Under the pieces are notes generated by a model. The model ran no database searches. It was not told where the DNA came from and saw only the letters and a list, made by a program, of their open reading frames with translations. Below are positions 54,726 to 64,000 of a DNA stretch of 64,000 nt, in pieces. The translations under genes and the position numbers were made by a program. Each line of letters starts with the position of its first letter. Position 1 is the stretch's first letter. Source of the DNA: Sphingomonas sp. Y38-1Y. GTDB lineage: Bacteria > Pseudomonadota > Alphaproteobacteria > Sphingomonadales > Sphingomonadaceae. The DNA is taken from positions 1,798,001-1,862,000 of the forward strand of contig NZ_CP135916.1 in the NCBI RefSeq assembly GCF_032391395.1, written 5' to 3'.

Positions 54726-56084
54726 ATGTCAATGCGGGAGCATGTGCTCGTGGTCGGGGGCGGCTTTTCGGGGACGCTGCTCGCCATCAACCTGATGCGT
54801 CATGACGGGCCGCGGGTGACGATGGTCGAGCGGCGTCCGGACCAGGTCGCTCGCGGCGTCGCCTATTCGGCGGCGGACGACAGCCACCTGCTCAACGTGC
54901 GCGCGGGCAACATGAGCGCGCTGCCCGACGATCCCGATCATTTCGTCCGCTGGCTGGCCGCCGAGGGCGAGGGCGGGCCGGGTAGCTTCGTGCGGCGAAC
55001 GACCTATGGCCGCTATCTGGGTGCGCTCCTGGATGAGGCGCGGGTGAAGGCCGGCGACCGACTGGTCGTGGAGACCGGCGATGTCGACGCGATCCACGGC
55101 GACCGCGAAGGCGCCGCAGCGACGATCGATGGCGAGGACCGGCGGTTCGATCGGGTCGTGCTGGCGGTCGGCAACCTGCCGCCGCATGCGCCGCCGGGAA
55201 TCGACGCCGACGCGTTGCCGCGCGACCTGTATTGCGACGATCCCTGGGCGGCGGACATCGCCGATGGCCTGACGGCGGACGATGCGGTGCTGCTGCTCGG
55301 CACGGGGCTGACGGCGATCGACGCGGCGTTGCTGCTCGACCGGCGCGGCTTTCGCGGGAAGATCGTCGCGATGTCGCGGCGCGGGCTGGTGCCGCGCGCG
55401 CATGTCGAAGGGCAAGCCAAGGCCACGCCGCTGGACGAGAAGCCGGCGCGCGCGCTGCCGGCGCTGGTGCATGCGGTGCGCGAACAGGCGGCGGCGGGCG
55501 AGTGGCGCGCGGCGGTCGATGCGCTGCGGCCGGTGACGCAGCTGATGTGGGCGGGGGCGGACCTGCCGACACGGCAGCGGTTCCTGCGGCATCTGCGCCC
55601 GTTCTGGGATGTGCATCGCCATCGGCTCGCGCCGCAGGTCGCCGCCCGGATCGAGACTATGGTGGACGAGGGACGCCTCGTCTTCCAGGCGGGCAAGCTT
55701 TCCGCGATCCGGCCTGAAGGGGAGGCAGCGACGGTCGAATGGCGGCTGCGCGGGGAGGAGGCGACCACCTCGGCACGGTTCCGCCGCATCGTCAATTGCA
55801 CGGGGCCGCAGGGCGACCTGATGCGGGCCGCCGATCCGCTGCTGCGCCAGCTGATGGCGGCAGGGACGATCCGGCCGGATGCCGCGCGGCTGGGCATCGA
55901 CGTCGCCGCCGACACCCGCGTCATCGGTGCCGCGGGCCAGCCTGCCGACCGGCTCTATGCGATCGGCCCGATGACGCGCGGGGCGTGGTGGGAGGTCGTG
56001 GCGGTGCCCGACATCCGCGTGCAGGCGTGGAACCTCGCCCGCGCCCTCGCCAACGCCCATTGGGTCGGTGGCGAGGGGCTATAG
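54726..56084 (+). CDS. FAD/NAD(P)-binding oxidoreductase (HpyO/FAD_NAD_binding_9 type)
   Basis: A 452-residue flavoprotein. 'VLVVGGGFSGTLLAINLM' is the first nucleotide-binding loop; 'ERRPDQVARGVAYSAADDSHLLNVRAGNMSAL' is the diagnostic segment of this group (R-G-x-AY, LLNV). The second loop is 'VLLLGTGLTAIDAALLL'. C-terminal 'IVNCTGPQGDLMR' and 'LYAIGPMTRGAWWEVVAVPDIRVQA' fit too. The family is described as an uncharacterised FAD/NAD(P)-binding protein related to hydroxylating monooxygenases. ATG 54726 is chosen over the long frame. Convergent with the phosphoesterase. Confidence 0.87.
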   Translation: MSMREHVLVVGGGFSGTLLAINLMRHDGPRVTMVERRPDQVARGVAYSAADDSHLLNVRAGNMSALPDDPDHFVRWLAAEGEGGPGSFVRRTTYGRYLGALLDEARVKAGDRLVVETGDVDAIHGDREGAAATIDGEDRRFDRVVLAVGNLPPHAPPGIDADALPRDLYCDDPWAADIADGLTADDAVLLLGTGLTAIDAALLLDRRGFRGKIVAMSRRGLVPRAHVEGQAKATPLDEKPARALPALVHAVREQAAAGEWRAAVDALRPVTQLMWAGADLPTRQRFLRHLRPFWDVHRHRLAPQVAARIETMVDEGRLVFQAGKLSAIRPEGEAATVEWRLRGEEATTSARFRRIVNCTGPQGDLMRAADPLLRQLMAAGTIRPDAARLGIDVAADTRVIGAAGQPADRLYAIGPMTRGAWWEVVAVPDIRVQAWNLARALANAHWVGGEGL

Positions 56085-56090
56085 CGAGCC

Positions 56091-57491
56091 TTACTTGCCG
56101 CGCGCGACGCAGGCGCCGCCGTCCGGCCCCATGTCGCCGCGGCACGTCCGCACCGGCAGCAACTGCGCATCCGGCAGCTCCTTCAGCCGGTTGCGCCCAT
56201 CGCGTCCGCGCAGCAGCTCGAACCCGTCATAGAGCTTGCCGCTCGCGGTATAGGTGCGGAAGCTCAGCTGTGCGTCGCTGACGTCGACGATCTGGTAGAG
56301 CTCGGTCGCTTCCGCCGTGCGGTCGGGCTGGGTGAGCGCACGGTCGTTGAGGCCGTACATCTTCGATCCCGTGACCGAGACTAGATAGACCGGCCCCTGC
56401 AAGCCGCCGTTTCGCGCACGCGCCTGTCGCCCGGCCTCGCGCCCCGCTTCCGCGGTCAGGCGGCTGTAGCAATGGTCGTGGCCCTGCAGCACGAGGTCGA
56501 CGCGCCGCCGTTCGAAGATCGGCTTCCACGCCGCCTTCAGCTTGGCGGTGTCGTTGGGCCGCGCACAGGTGAAGATCGGCTGGTGGAACAGCACGACGTT
56601 CCAGCGCGCCTTGCTCGCCGCCAGCGTCGCGTCCAGCCACTTCGTCTGCTGATCGAGCGCGTCGAGATCGAGCGCGGCGGTGCCGTCGAGGATGACGAAA
56701 CGCACGCCCTGATAATCGACGAAATATGTCGTCGGCTTCACCGGATCGACGCCGTTGCCGGGCAGCGCGAACTGGAGCGGCCAGTACGGCCCCAGCTTGC
56801 GGCTCTCGCTGCCATCGGGCTTCAGCGTGTCGACATATTCGTGGTTGCCGGTCGCGGGAAGCTGCGGAACCTGCGAGTAGTTATACCCGCCGGCCTGGTT
56901 CCACTCGCCCCATTCATCGTCATGGTCGAGGTCGTCGCGCTGCGCCGCCAGATCGCCGGCATGGACGGTGAGCGCAATCCGCCCCTCGCCGAACCCCTGT
57001 CGGATGACGCGGGAGGCGTAGGGGAGGATGCCGTTTTGCGTGTCGCCGAGATAGAGGAAGCGGAACGGCTTCGCCTGTGCGGCGGCGGTGCGGAACTGGA
57101 ACCATTCGGTCCAGCCCGCCGCACCCTTGACGCGGTAGGCATAGGCCTGGTCGGGCTCCAGGCCGGTGAAGCGGACCTGATGGTAGTTGGCGCTGCCATT
57201 GGCGCTGTCGATCGCGCGCGTAGTGCCGCGGATCGTTCGCGCCTCCCGCTCGATCGTCGGGCCGTCGACGGCGATGGCGATCTGCGCCTCGGCCGCCGCT
57301 TGTGCGCGGTCGGTGCGGAACGCGACCGCCATCTCGCGCGAGGGATCGGCGCCGGGCGTCAGCACGACGCGATCGGGGATCGTCCGCGGCGCATAGGGCG
57401 TACCCGGCGTCCGCGGCACGGGGCCGGCCGCCTCCTGCGCCGCAAGCGGCGCGGCGAGGAGGGCGGTGGTGAGGAGAAGCATGCTCTTCAT
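56091..57491 (-). CDS. purple-acid-phosphatase-like metallophosphoesterase, exported
   Basis: A 466-residue secreted enzyme with signal peptide ('MLLLTTALLAAPLAAQ'). An N-terminal fibronectin-III-like purple acid phosphatase domain ('YHQVRFTGLEPDQAYAYRVKG', near residue 100-120) precedes the calcineurin-like phosphoesterase domain with the metal motifs 'YLGDTQNG', 'HAGDLAA', 'ATGNHEY', 'LFHQPIF' and 'LQGHDHCYSR'. It probably releases phosphate from organic esters in the periplasm. The gene overlaps the stop of the TonB receptor by one base, so the two are one operon. Confidence 0.9.
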   Translation of the reverse strand: MKSMLLLTTALLAAPLAAQEAAGPVPRTPGTPYAPRTIPDRVVLTPGADPSREMAVAFRTDRAQAAAEAQIAIAVDGPTIEREARTIRGTTRAIDSANGSANYHQVRFTGLEPDQAYAYRVKGAAGWTEWFQFRTAAAQAKPFRFLYLGDTQNGILPYASRVIRQGFGEGRIALTVHAGDLAAQRDDLDHDDEWGEWNQAGGYNYSQVPQLPATGNHEYVDTLKPDGSESRKLGPYWPLQFALPGNGVDPVKPTTYFVDYQGVRFVILDGTAALDLDALDQQTKWLDATLAASKARWNVVLFHQPIFTCARPNDTAKLKAAWKPIFERRRVDLVLQGHDHCYSRLTAEAGREAGRQARARNGGLQGPVYLVSVTGSKMYGLNDRALTQPDRTAEATELYQIVDVSDAQLSFRTYTASGKLYDGFELLRGRDGRNRLKELPDAQLLPVRTCRGDMGPDGGACVARGK

Positions 57492-60307
57492 CAGAAATTC
57501 GCCCTCAGACCGAATTTCAGCGTGGGACCATATTCCTCATACTGGAGCAAGCGACGCGATCCGGGGCCGCTCTGATACGCCACATACTTGGCGTTGTTGA
57601 TGTTGACCCATTCGCCGAACAGCTGGACGCTCTTGGTCAGCCGGAAGCGTGCGCTGGCATCGAGCTGGAAGTGATCGCGGACGTAGCGATCCTCCTCCGC
57701 CACCGCCTGGACCTCGTCGAGATACTTGTCGCGATAGGTGCCGGCCAGGCGGACGCTGATCGGGCCCTTCTCATACCCCAGCACCGCGTTGAGCGTGTGG
57801 CGCGACGAAGCGGGAAGCGGGATGTCGCGAAGCCCGCCGGTGTCGCCGTCGAACGTTTCGCCATCCGCATCGGTGAAGGTGTAGTTGAGGCTGGCGAGCA
57901 GGCCGCTGAGCGCCCCCGGCAGCATGGTGAAGCTCTGCGAATAGCTGACTTCCACGCCCTTGATCGTCGCCTTGCCGCTGTTGAGCGGAATGTCGGCCTC
58001 GGTAAAGGCGATGCCGCGATAGACACCGTTATAGGGCGCGTCATCCTCCTCGAAGGTGACGGTGACGATATAATCCTCGATATCCTTGTAGAAGAAGCCG
58101 GCCGACAGCACGCTCGACCTGGCGAAATACCATTCGGCGCCGGCGTCGATGTTCCACGCACGATAGGGCTTGAGATCGGGATTGCCGAAGGCGCCCTCAC
58201 GGTCGTCGCCGTCCCGCTCGATCGCGAAGCGCGGGGCGAGCTGGCCGATGCTGGGCCGTACCAGACTCTTGAACACGCCCGCGCGCAGGATGAGGTCGTT
58301 GGTCGCCTCGAACCGGGCGACGGCGCTCGGCAGCCAGTCGGTATAGCTGCGACGGATGACGTTGGGGGTGGCGGCGACAGTTTCCTCGTCGCCGTCGAGG
58401 GTGACGGTGTTGCCCTCGATGACGTTCTCGGTTGCTTCCATGCGGACGCCGCCGATCAGGCGGAGCGGCCCGGCCTGGACGCGGCCGAGCAGATGCGCCG
58501 AGTAGATGTCCTCGCCGACGACATAGTCCTCGGCCAGGCTGGCGAACTCGCTGTCGAGCGCCGCAAGCTCGAAGCCGGTCGCGTTGGCATCTAGGAAGCC
58601 GCGCTCGCCGCGCTTGGCGACGACCGGGCCGAGATCGGCGAGGCGGTAGGTCTGCGTGCCGAGCACGTCGCCGAGGGTGAAGTCGCCGTCATAGCCGTCG
58701 AACGTGTCGACGTTGAGGTCGTAGCGCTTCTTGCGCCAGCGGCCCTTCACGCCCGCCTGGACGTCGAAGCTGCCGCCGTCGAACGCGAAGGTACGCGTGA
58801 GGTCGAGCCGCGTCGTCCACTCACGATCGGTCGAATCGCTGAGCACGGTCCGGTCGAAGCTGTCGAACCCGAACTCGCTGGGATCCGAGAAGGCGGCGGC
58901 ATCGGCGCCGCCGACGGTGAAGCGCGGAAGGAGGTAGTTCGAATAGCCGAAGCCGACGGTCAGGTCGTCGCCTTCCTCCCCTTCGAAGTCGCGGCGGAAG
59001 ACGATCGGGTCGATCGAGCCGGCCTCCTTCTCCTGCGCGCGGCTATAGGCGGCCGAGTAGAGGACGCGCCACGGACCCGTGTTGGTCTCGCCGCCCAGCG
59101 TATAGGACTGGATGGTCTGCACCTCGAACCGGTCCTTCAGGTCGCGCTCCACGCGGATGCGACCGTCCGCCGCGTCAAAGCTGGCGCTGCTGCCCGTCGA
59201 GGCGGCAGGATCCTCGTCGAGTTCGATCACCAGCCGGCGGCGATCCTCCTGGTCGGAGAAGCGGTTGTAGATGCCGCGGGCATAGAGCGTGGTCGTGTCG
59301 CTGGGCTTGAAGTCGAGCGACAGCGAGCCGCCGGTGCGCAGGCGGCGGACGTCATAGTCGCGATACTCGACGCTGTCGGCAAAGGCGTTGCCGTTGTCGT
59401 CGGTGCCCCAGCCGTCCATCTCGATATTGTCGGTCTCGAACTTGCGCAGATAGTAGCTCGCGCCGCCCGAGATGCCGAAATTGTCGGTAACGCGGGTCGA
59501 GAAGTTGACGCTGCCCTTCGGCGTCACCTGATCCGAATATTCGTTGTACGATCCCTCGATCGACCCGGCGAGCAGCGGCTTGACGCGGTCGAACGCGCTG
59601 GTCGTCTTGATCTCGACCGAGGCGCCGATCGTGTCGGCGTCCATGTCGGGGGTCAGCGACTTCTTGATCTCGATCGATTCGACGAGCTCGCTGGCGACGA
59701 CGTCCAGCGCGACGCTGCGCGTGTCGGCTTCGGGGGCGGGCACGCGGACGCCGTTGAGGCTGGAGGCGTTGAGGCTGGGGTCGAGGCCGCGGACGGCGAC
59801 GAAGCGGCCCTCGCCCTGGTCGTTGAGGACGTTGACGCCGACCGCGCGGCGGACGGATTCGGCGACGTTCTGGTCGGGGAACTGGCCGATCGAGTCGCGG
59901 GTCAGCACGCTTTCGACGCCATCGGCAGCACGCTGGCGGCTGATCGAGCTTGCCAGGTTGGCGCGCTGGCCGGTGACGAGGATGTCGTTAGGGCCGCCGA
60001 TCGTCATGTCGACGGTCAGGTCGCCGGTCTGGTCGACGGTGATCGACCGCTCGACCGTGTCGGTACCGAAATAGGTGACCCGCAGCGTGTAGCTACCGGC
60101 GGGGACCTCGGGGAAGCGAAAGCGGCCGTCGCGATCCACCTCGACCTTGCGCGACAGTTCGACGATCTCGACCTCTGCGCCCGCCAGCGTGCGCGTGGCG
60201 GTGGCGTCGGTGACGGTGCCCGTCACCTGGCCGGCAAGCGCCGGCAACGGCAGCGCGAGAATGGCGGCGCCCAGCAGAAGGCGCACGCGCGAACGTGTCG
60301 AAACCAT
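57491..60307 (-). CDS. TonB-dependent outer-membrane receptor
   Basis: A 938-residue receptor. A signal peptide ('LLLGAAILALPLPALAGQ') is followed by a carboxypeptidase-regulatory-like domain (about 27-105, 'GTVTDATATRTLAGAEVEI', 'AGSYTLRVTYFGT'), the plug ('TRDSIGQFPDQNVAESVRRAVGV', 'FVAVRGLDPSLNASSLNGVRVP') and the barrel, ending in an aromatic residue ('GLRANF'). The plug pattern is that of the sphingomonad/Caulobacter 'TonB_dep receptor' subfamily often tied to sugars or phosphate esters. Its operon partner is a phosphatase, which suggests uptake of a phosphorylated compound or of the phosphatase product. I saw no clear Pho box upstream. Confidence 0.93.
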   Translation of the reverse strand: MVSTRSRVRLLLGAAILALPLPALAGQVTGTVTDATATRTLAGAEVEIVELSRKVEVDRDGRFRFPEVPAGSYTLRVTYFGTDTVERSITVDQTGDLTVDMTIGGPNDILVTGQRANLASSISRQRAADGVESVLTRDSIGQFPDQNVAESVRRAVGVNVLNDQGEGRFVAVRGLDPSLNASSLNGVRVPAPEADTRSVALDVVASELVESIEIKKSLTPDMDADTIGASVEIKTTSAFDRVKPLLAGSIEGSYNEYSDQVTPKGSVNFSTRVTDNFGISGGASYYLRKFETDNIEMDGWGTDDNGNAFADSVEYRDYDVRRLRTGGSLSLDFKPSDTTTLYARGIYNRFSDQEDRRRLVIELDEDPAASTGSSASFDAADGRIRVERDLKDRFEVQTIQSYTLGGETNTGPWRVLYSAAYSRAQEKEAGSIDPIVFRRDFEGEEGDDLTVGFGYSNYLLPRFTVGGADAAAFSDPSEFGFDSFDRTVLSDSTDREWTTRLDLTRTFAFDGGSFDVQAGVKGRWRKKRYDLNVDTFDGYDGDFTLGDVLGTQTYRLADLGPVVAKRGERGFLDANATGFELAALDSEFASLAEDYVVGEDIYSAHLLGRVQAGPLRLIGGVRMEATENVIEGNTVTLDGDEETVAATPNVIRRSYTDWLPSAVARFEATNDLILRAGVFKSLVRPSIGQLAPRFAIERDGDDREGAFGNPDLKPYRAWNIDAGAEWYFARSSVLSAGFFYKDIEDYIVTVTFEEDDAPYNGVYRGIAFTEADIPLNSGKATIKGVEVSYSQSFTMLPGALSGLLASLNYTFTDADGETFDGDTGGLRDIPLPASSRHTLNAVLGYEKGPISVRLAGTYRDKYLDEVQAVAEEDRYVRDHFQLDASARFRLTKSVQLFGEWVNINNAKYVAYQSGPGSRRLLQYEEYGPTLKFGLRANF

Positions 60308-60415
60308 ATTCCCCCCAAAAGGATGATTGACCGTGTTCGGTCGTGGGGGTGCGCATGACGCGCGTTGATGGCGCGGGCGCTTCGGTTCGGGGACGGTTCG
60401 GTTGCGCTTACAAGT

Positions 60416-60862
60416 CTATTTGATGACGGCGAGCGCCGCGTCGCTTGCCAGCTTGTCGGCCCGCTCGTTGTCGGGATGGCCGGCATGGCCCTTGACCCAT
60501 TTCCACTCGACGCGATGCGGCGCGGCCGCCTCGATCAGCGCTTGCCACAGCTCGGCATTCTTGACGGGCTTCTTGTCTGCGGTCTTCCAGCCGTTCTTGC
60601 GCCAGCCGTGGATCCACTTGGTGAGGCCATCCATCACATAGCGGCTGTCGGTCGACAGCGTGACCCGGCACGGCTTCTTGAGCGCGTTGAGCCCCTGGAT
60701 CGCCGCCATCAGCTCCATGCGGTTGTTGGTGGTCAGCTTCTCGCCGCCCGACATCTCCTTCTCGCGCGTACCATGGCGGATCAGCGCGCCCCAGCCGCCG
60801 GGCCCCGGATTGCCCTTGCACGCGCCGTCGGTGGCAATCTCGACATGCGGAAGCTCGGTCAT
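60416..60862 (-). CDS. rnhA: ribonuclease HI
   Basis: A 148-residue RNase H. Catalytic acids: Asp in '[17 protein letters not shown]', Glu in '[12 protein letters not shown]', Asp in '[15 protein letters not shown]' and Asp in '[11 protein letters not shown]', with the essential histidine preceding. It removes RNA from RNA/DNA hybrids. The ATG 60862 overlaps the thrB stop by four bases; the longer frame is thrB sequence in another reading frame. The adjacency ispH-thrB-rnhA is conserved in many alphaproteobacteria. Confidence 0.95.
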   Translation of the reverse strand: MTELPHVEIATDGACKGNPGPGGWGALIRHGTREKEMSGGEKLTTNNRMELMAAIQGLNALKKPCRVTLSTDSRYVMDGLTKWIHGWRKNGWKTADKKPVKNAELWQALIEAAAPHRVEWKWVKGHAGHPDNERADKLASDAALAVIK

Positions 60863-61824
60863 GCGACGCTCGGCAGCTGGGCGGCGAGGTCGGGGTCGTA
60901 GACGCGCAGCCGGCGCCAGAAGGCGAGCGGGTCCTTGCGCGTGACGAGCGCGTCGGCGGGCGTGTTGAGCCAGTCCCACGCGCGCGACAGCGTGAACCGG
61001 ATGCACGCGCCGACCGCGAGATCGCTGAACGCCGCATGCTCCTCGGGCGTCAGCGGGTGATGCCGCTCATAGCCTTCGATCAGCGCGTCGCCGACCTCGG
61101 CGTCATGCTCCCGCCCGGTCGCGTCGAAGCTCCAGGCGGCGTGCATGACGGCGAGGTCGTAGAGACGGAGGTCGGTGCAGGCAAAATAGAAGTCGATCAG
61201 GCCCGTCACCCGATCGCCGAGCATCAGCACGTTGTCGGGAAAGAGGTCGGCATGGATCGCGCAGGCGTCTAGCTGGCTCGGCCAGGTCGCACGAACGTCA
61301 TTCAGTGCGAAGGCGATGTCGCGGTAGAGGCCCGGTACGATCTGGTCGAGGCTCTCGCCGCAGCGCTCCAGCAACGGCGCCCAGGTGTCGATCCCCATCG
61401 AGTTGGGACGATCGCCAGTGAAGTCGGCAACGGCCAGGTGCATCGCGCCCATCGCTTCGCCCGCGGCGAGCGCCTGCGCCGGCGTCGGATGCGAGAGGGA
61501 CACGCCGGGCAGGAAGCGGATCAGGCAGGCGGGGCGGCCGGCGAGTTCGTGGATCGCGCGGCCGTCGCGATCCTTGATCGCGGGCGGCACGGGCAGGCCC
61601 TTGGCGGCAAGATGGTCGAGCAGCGACAGGAAATAGGGCAGGTCGCCCGCCGACACGCGCTTTTCGTAGAGCGTCAGGATGAAGCGGTCCGTCGTGGTCT
61701 CGACCAGATAGTTCGAGTTCTCCACGCCCTCGGCGATGCCCTTGGCGGACACGAGCTCGCCCGCGTCGAAACGCGCGAGGAAGTCGGACATCGCCTCGGC
61801 AGAGACTTGGGTATAGACGGCCAT
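60859..61824 (-). CDS. thrB: homoserine kinase, APH-fold type
   Basis: A 321-residue homoserine kinase of the aminoglycoside-phosphotransferase fold used by alphaproteobacteria, not the GHMP type of E. coli. '[12 protein letters not shown]' is the nucleotide region, '[14 protein letters not shown]' the Brenner motif with catalytic Asp, and 'GLIDFYFAC' the metal-binding Asp. It phosphorylates L-homoserine in threonine synthesis. The start [10 protein letters not shown] at 61824 is the usual N-terminus of the family. It overlaps rnhA by 4 bp. Confidence 0.94.
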   Translation of the reverse strand: MAVYTQVSAEAMSDFLARFDAGELVSAKGIAEGVENSNYLVETTTDRFILTLYEKRVSAGDLPYFLSLLDHLAAKGLPVPPAIKDRDGRAIHELAGRPACLIRFLPGVSLSHPTPAQALAAGEAMGAMHLAVADFTGDRPNSMGIDTWAPLLERCGESLDQIVPGLYRDIAFALNDVRATWPSQLDACAIHADLFPDNVLMLGDRVTGLIDFYFACTDLRLYDLAVMHAAWSFDATGREHDAEVGDALIEGYERHHPLTPEEHAAFSDLAVGACIRFTLSRAWDWLNTPADALVTRKDPLAFWRRLRVYDPDLAAQLPSVA

Positions 61825-61910
61825 GCGCGTTCCGGTTGGGGTTGAGGACGGCGTCTTAGGAGCGGGTGACGCGCGCCGGGTCAAGGGTCAGCGTTGTGCC
61901 TTGGCCGGTG

Positions 61911-61938
61911 TCTCGACTTCGCCCGACACAAACGGGGG
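61911..61938 (+). repeat. intergenic repeat, TCTCGACTTCGC type, copy 1
   Basis: TCTCGACTTCGCCCGACACA plus AACGGGGG. Its relative lies at 62082-62107 in direct orientation and a partial inverted copy at 62139-62158. This family of short repeats is scattered in many sphingomonad genomes. Confidence 0.6.
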
Positions 61939-61952
61939 AGCTTTCACCAACT

Positions 61953-62033
61953 CCGTTCGTGCTGAGCTTGTCGAAGCACGTGTTCGGGGCGGCGCGCTTG
62001 TGACACGTCCTTCGACAAGCTCAGGACGAACGG
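61953..62033. repeat. long REP-like inverted repeat between thrB and ispH
   Basis: A 29-base arm at 61953-61981 (starts CCGTTCGTGCTGAGCTTGTC) pairs with 62005-62033 at 27 of 29 positions, with a 23-base loop. Both arms contain the 'TTCGACAAGCTCAG' core known as an abundant sphingomonad intergenic repeat. The pair could also form a strong RNA hairpin between two same-strand genes. Confidence 0.75.
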
Positions 62034-62081
62034 GGAGGGGCGCGGTCGAGCGGCCAAGGGTGGCTTAGGTCCGGACCCGTA

Positions 62082-62158
62082 TCTCGACTTCGCTCGACAC
62101 GAACGGAGAATGCAAGGGCTGGCCACATAACCGGCGTTCGGTTCGAGCGAAGTCGGGA
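62082..62158. repeat. intergenic repeat, TCTCGACTTCGC type, direct and inverted copies
   Basis: TCTCGACTTCGCTCGACACG at 62082-62101 and an inverted relative at 62139-62158 (contains CGAGCGAAGTCGGGA). The whole 61825-62173 gap (349 bp) is made of such repeats; I see no gene in it. Confidence 0.65.
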
Positions 62159-62173
62159 ACCGGAACGAGAGGG

Positions 62174-63127
62174 TCAGGCCGCCTCCAACCCCCGCGGCAG
62201 CTTGAACGCGATCGTCTCGCGCGTCGTCTCGACCTCGCGCTCGACCACGTCGAAGCGTTCGGCGATGCGGGCGACGACTTCGCGCACCAGCACCTCGGGC
62301 GCGGAGGCGCCCGCGGTGATGCCAAGCGCGCCGACGCCCGCCAGCCACTCGAAATCAAGATCGTCGGCGCGCTGGATCAGCCGTGCGGGCGTGCCCTCGC
62401 GCTCGGCGACCTCAACCAGGCGGAGCGAATTGGAGGAGTTGGGCGCGCCGATCACCAGCATCAGGTCGACGCCGCTGGCGATCGCCTTGACCGCGGTCTG
62501 GCGGTTGGTGGTCGCGTAGCAGATGTCGTCGGCATGCGGCGCGACAATCGACGGATAGCGCGACCGAAGCGCTGAGAGGACCGCCGCCGTATCCTCGACC
62601 GACAAGGTCGTCTGCGTGAGGAAGGCGAGGTTATCCGGATCGGGCACGACGAGGGCTGCAACATCGTCGACATTCTCGACCAGCGTCATGTTGCCCTCGG
62701 GCACCTGACCAAAGGTGCCGATCACCTCGGGGTGGCCGGCATGGCCGATGAAGATGATGTGGCGCCCGGCCGCCACCAGCCGCTCGGCCTGACGATGCAC
62801 CTTGGACACCAGCGGACACGTCGCGTCGAGATAGGAGAGGCCGCGCTCGGCCGCCTTGGCCGGCACCGCCTTGGGCACGCCATGCGCGGAGAAGACGACG
62901 GGCACATCGTCGGGCACCTCGTCCAGCTCGTCGACGAAGATCGCGCCCTGCGCCTTCAGCGTGTCGACGACATATTTGTTGTGGACGATCTCGTGCCGGA
63001 CATAGACGGGCGCGCCATAGCGCTCGATCGCCAGCTCGACGATGCGGATCGCGCGGTCGACCCCCGCGCAAAAGCCGCGCGGGGCGGCGATCAGCAGGTC
63101 GAGCATCGGCTTGGCGGCATCGGTCAT
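62174..63127 (-). CDS. ispH: 4-hydroxy-3-methylbut-2-enyl diphosphate reductase
   Basis: A 317-residue IspH, the last enzyme of the MEP isoprenoid pathway. The three Fe-S cysteines are in '[11 protein letters not shown]', '[12 protein letters not shown]' and '[11 protein letters not shown]'; '[10 protein letters not shown]', 'FSAHGVPK', '[14 protein letters not shown]' and 'NSSNSLRL' are family landmarks. ATG 63127 is the normal start; the longer frame extends into the divergent lipoprotein gene. It is separated from thrB by the repeat cluster. Confidence 0.96.
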   Translation of the reverse strand: MTDAAKPMLDLLIAAPRGFCAGVDRAIRIVELAIERYGAPVYVRHEIVHNKYVVDTLKAQGAIFVDELDEVPDDVPVVFSAHGVPKAVPAKAAERGLSYLDATCPLVSKVHRQAERLVAAGRHIIFIGHAGHPEVIGTFGQVPEGNMTLVENVDDVAALVVPDPDNLAFLTQTTLSVEDTAAVLSALRSRYPSIVAPHADDICYATTNRQTAVKAIASGVDLMLVIGAPNSSNSLRLVEVAEREGTPARLIQRADDLDFEWLAGVGALGITAGASAPEVLVREVVARIAERFDVVEREVETTRETIAFKLPRGLEAA

Positions 63128-63242
63128 GCCCCGGGCTCTACGCGATTGCTTGCTTGTCCGAAAGGCGGTTCCTATGGCAATCCCCTTGGACGGGCCGGAT
63201 CGCGGCCCGTTCGCGTATTCAGACGAAAAGGGTCCGCCCCCC

Positions 63243-63890
63243 GTGAACATCGCTCGCATTGCCGCCCCGCTTGCCGTCGTCGCCGCGCTCGCCGGCTGCT
63301 CGCGAGAGGGTGAGATCAGCGTCGAGGGCGGCGTCGGCATCCAGGCGACGCGCACCGCCTGTCCGATCGTGGGCGTGCCCGCGGGCACCGGCGACATCAC
63401 GCTGTTCGACCCGCCGGCCAGCCGCGACGCGGCGGCGATCGACGTGGTCGCCAACCTCACCAACGTTCGCGCTGAGTGCGCCGATTCGGGCGACGACGTC
63501 GTCTCGACCGTCAGCTTCACCGTCCAGGCGCGCCGCCAGCGCGCCGATGGCGAGCGGACGGTGACGCTCCCCTATTTCGTCGCGATCGTCCGCGGCGGCA
63601 CCAACGTCACTGCCAAGCGCATCGGCCAGGTGACGCTGACCTTCCCCGCCGGCCAGCTTCGCGCGCAGGCGCAGGGGCAGGGGACGAGCGTGATCGCGCG
63701 TTCCGCCGCGACGCTGCCGGCCGAGGTTCGCGAGCAGCTGACCAAGAAGCGCAAGGCCGGGCAGGAAGAGGCCGCGGTCGATCCGCTGACCGCCCCCGGC
63801 GTCCGCGCGGCGGTCGCTCGCGCGACGTTCGAGGCACTGGTGGGCTTCCAGCTGACCGACGAGCAGTTGCGGTACAACACGACGCGTTGA
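63243..63890 (+). CDS. lipoprotein of unknown function
   Basis: A 215-residue predicted lipoprotein. The GTG start gives '[19 protein letters not shown]', a compact lipobox signal with Cys at residue 19; an upstream ATG at 63174 would add 23 residues before it and is less likely. The body is beta-rich ('[35 protein letters not shown]', parts only recognisable by composition) and ends with a charged helix. No family recognised. Divergent from ispH. Confidence 0.75.
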   Translation: MNIARIAAPLAVVAALAGCSREGEISVEGGVGIQATRTACPIVGVPAGTGDITLFDPPASRDAAAIDVVANLTNVRAECADSGDDVVSTVSFTVQARRQRADGERTVTLPYFVAIVRGGTNVTAKRIGQVTLTFPAGQLRAQAQGQGTSVIARSAATLPAEVREQLTKKRKAGQEEAAVDPLTAPGVRAAVARATFEALVGFQLTDEQLRYNTTR

Positions 63891-63903
63891 TCCAAGTCGC
63901 GAC

Positions 63904-63987
63904 GTCATCCCGGACTCGATCCGGGAGCCCGCTTCTTTCCTGTCAGCTTGAAGAGGCGGAACCCCGGAACAGGTCCGGGGTGACGCG
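63904..63987. repeat. REP-like repeat pair at the right edge
   Basis: GTCATCCCGGACTCGATCCGG (63904-63924, shown in part) and a second unit 'CCCCGGAACAGGTCCGGGGTGAC' around 63963-63985 are in inverted relation. They belong to the type seen at 44537-44563. Confidence 0.6.
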
Positions 63988-64000
63988 TCCGTGTTAGACG

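Overview
The window is high-GC chromosomal DNA of an alphaproteobacterium, very probably a sphingomonad (Sphingomonas or a close relative). The clues are the ispH-thrB-rnhA string, a DUF6356 protein, a large TonB-dependent receptor, a Tad/Cpa pilus locus, the NDUFA9-type oxidoreductase next to uppP, and intergenic repeats of the 'TTCGACAAGCTCAGG' and 'GTCATCCCGGA' kinds. Most genes are tightly packed with ATGA, GTGA or TGATG overlaps. All calls come from reading the sequence and the conceptual proteins; no database search was run.

Layout. 1-7752 is a one-direction surface-polysaccharide and inositol operon: a partial gene, two GT4 glycosyltransferases around a Wza-like export lipoprotein, two CDP-alcohol phosphatidyltransferases, a mycobacterial-type inositol-1-phosphate synthase and a CTP:inositol-1-phosphate cytidylyltransferase-like protein. 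7622-13174 holds a TetR regulator divergent from two alpha/beta hydrolases, an M3 peptidase and a Tat-exported hydrolase. 13355-21081 is a sugar-acid cluster (IclR, zinc dehydrogenase, FucP-like permease, aldo/keto reductase, COG3618 lactonase, UxaB-like, UxaA) that reads as a complete L-galactose to 2-keto-3-deoxygluconate route.

21.2-23.7 kb is a decayed integrative element at the 3' end of tRNA-Leu(CAG). It has a 17-bp direct repeat of the tRNA end, a second partial copy, a broken tyrosine integrase, repeated integrase-arm-like sites, a serine recombinase and three small genes. 23.9-44.4 kb is mainly core: NDUFA9-like, uppP, gltD-DUF2059-gltB, GST, PEBP, pldA, peroxiredoxin, a diguanylate cyclase, apbC, hflKC, a DegP-type protease and a HerA-like ATPase. 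Within it, at 37.2-37.5 kb, a near-consensus sigma-54 promoter precedes two tiny overlapping membrane-protein genes that I cannot assign to any family.

44.6-52.3 kb (minus strand) is a Tad/Cpa pilus locus (cpaA-B-C-D-E, tadB, tadC) lacking the cpaF/tadA ATPase and any Flp pilin gene. 52.4-56.1 kb carries a lipase-like hydrolase and two flavoproteins; 56.1-60.3 kb a TonB receptor-phosphoesterase operon; 60.4-63.1 kb rnhA, thrB and ispH; and the window ends with an unknown lipoprotein and a repeat.
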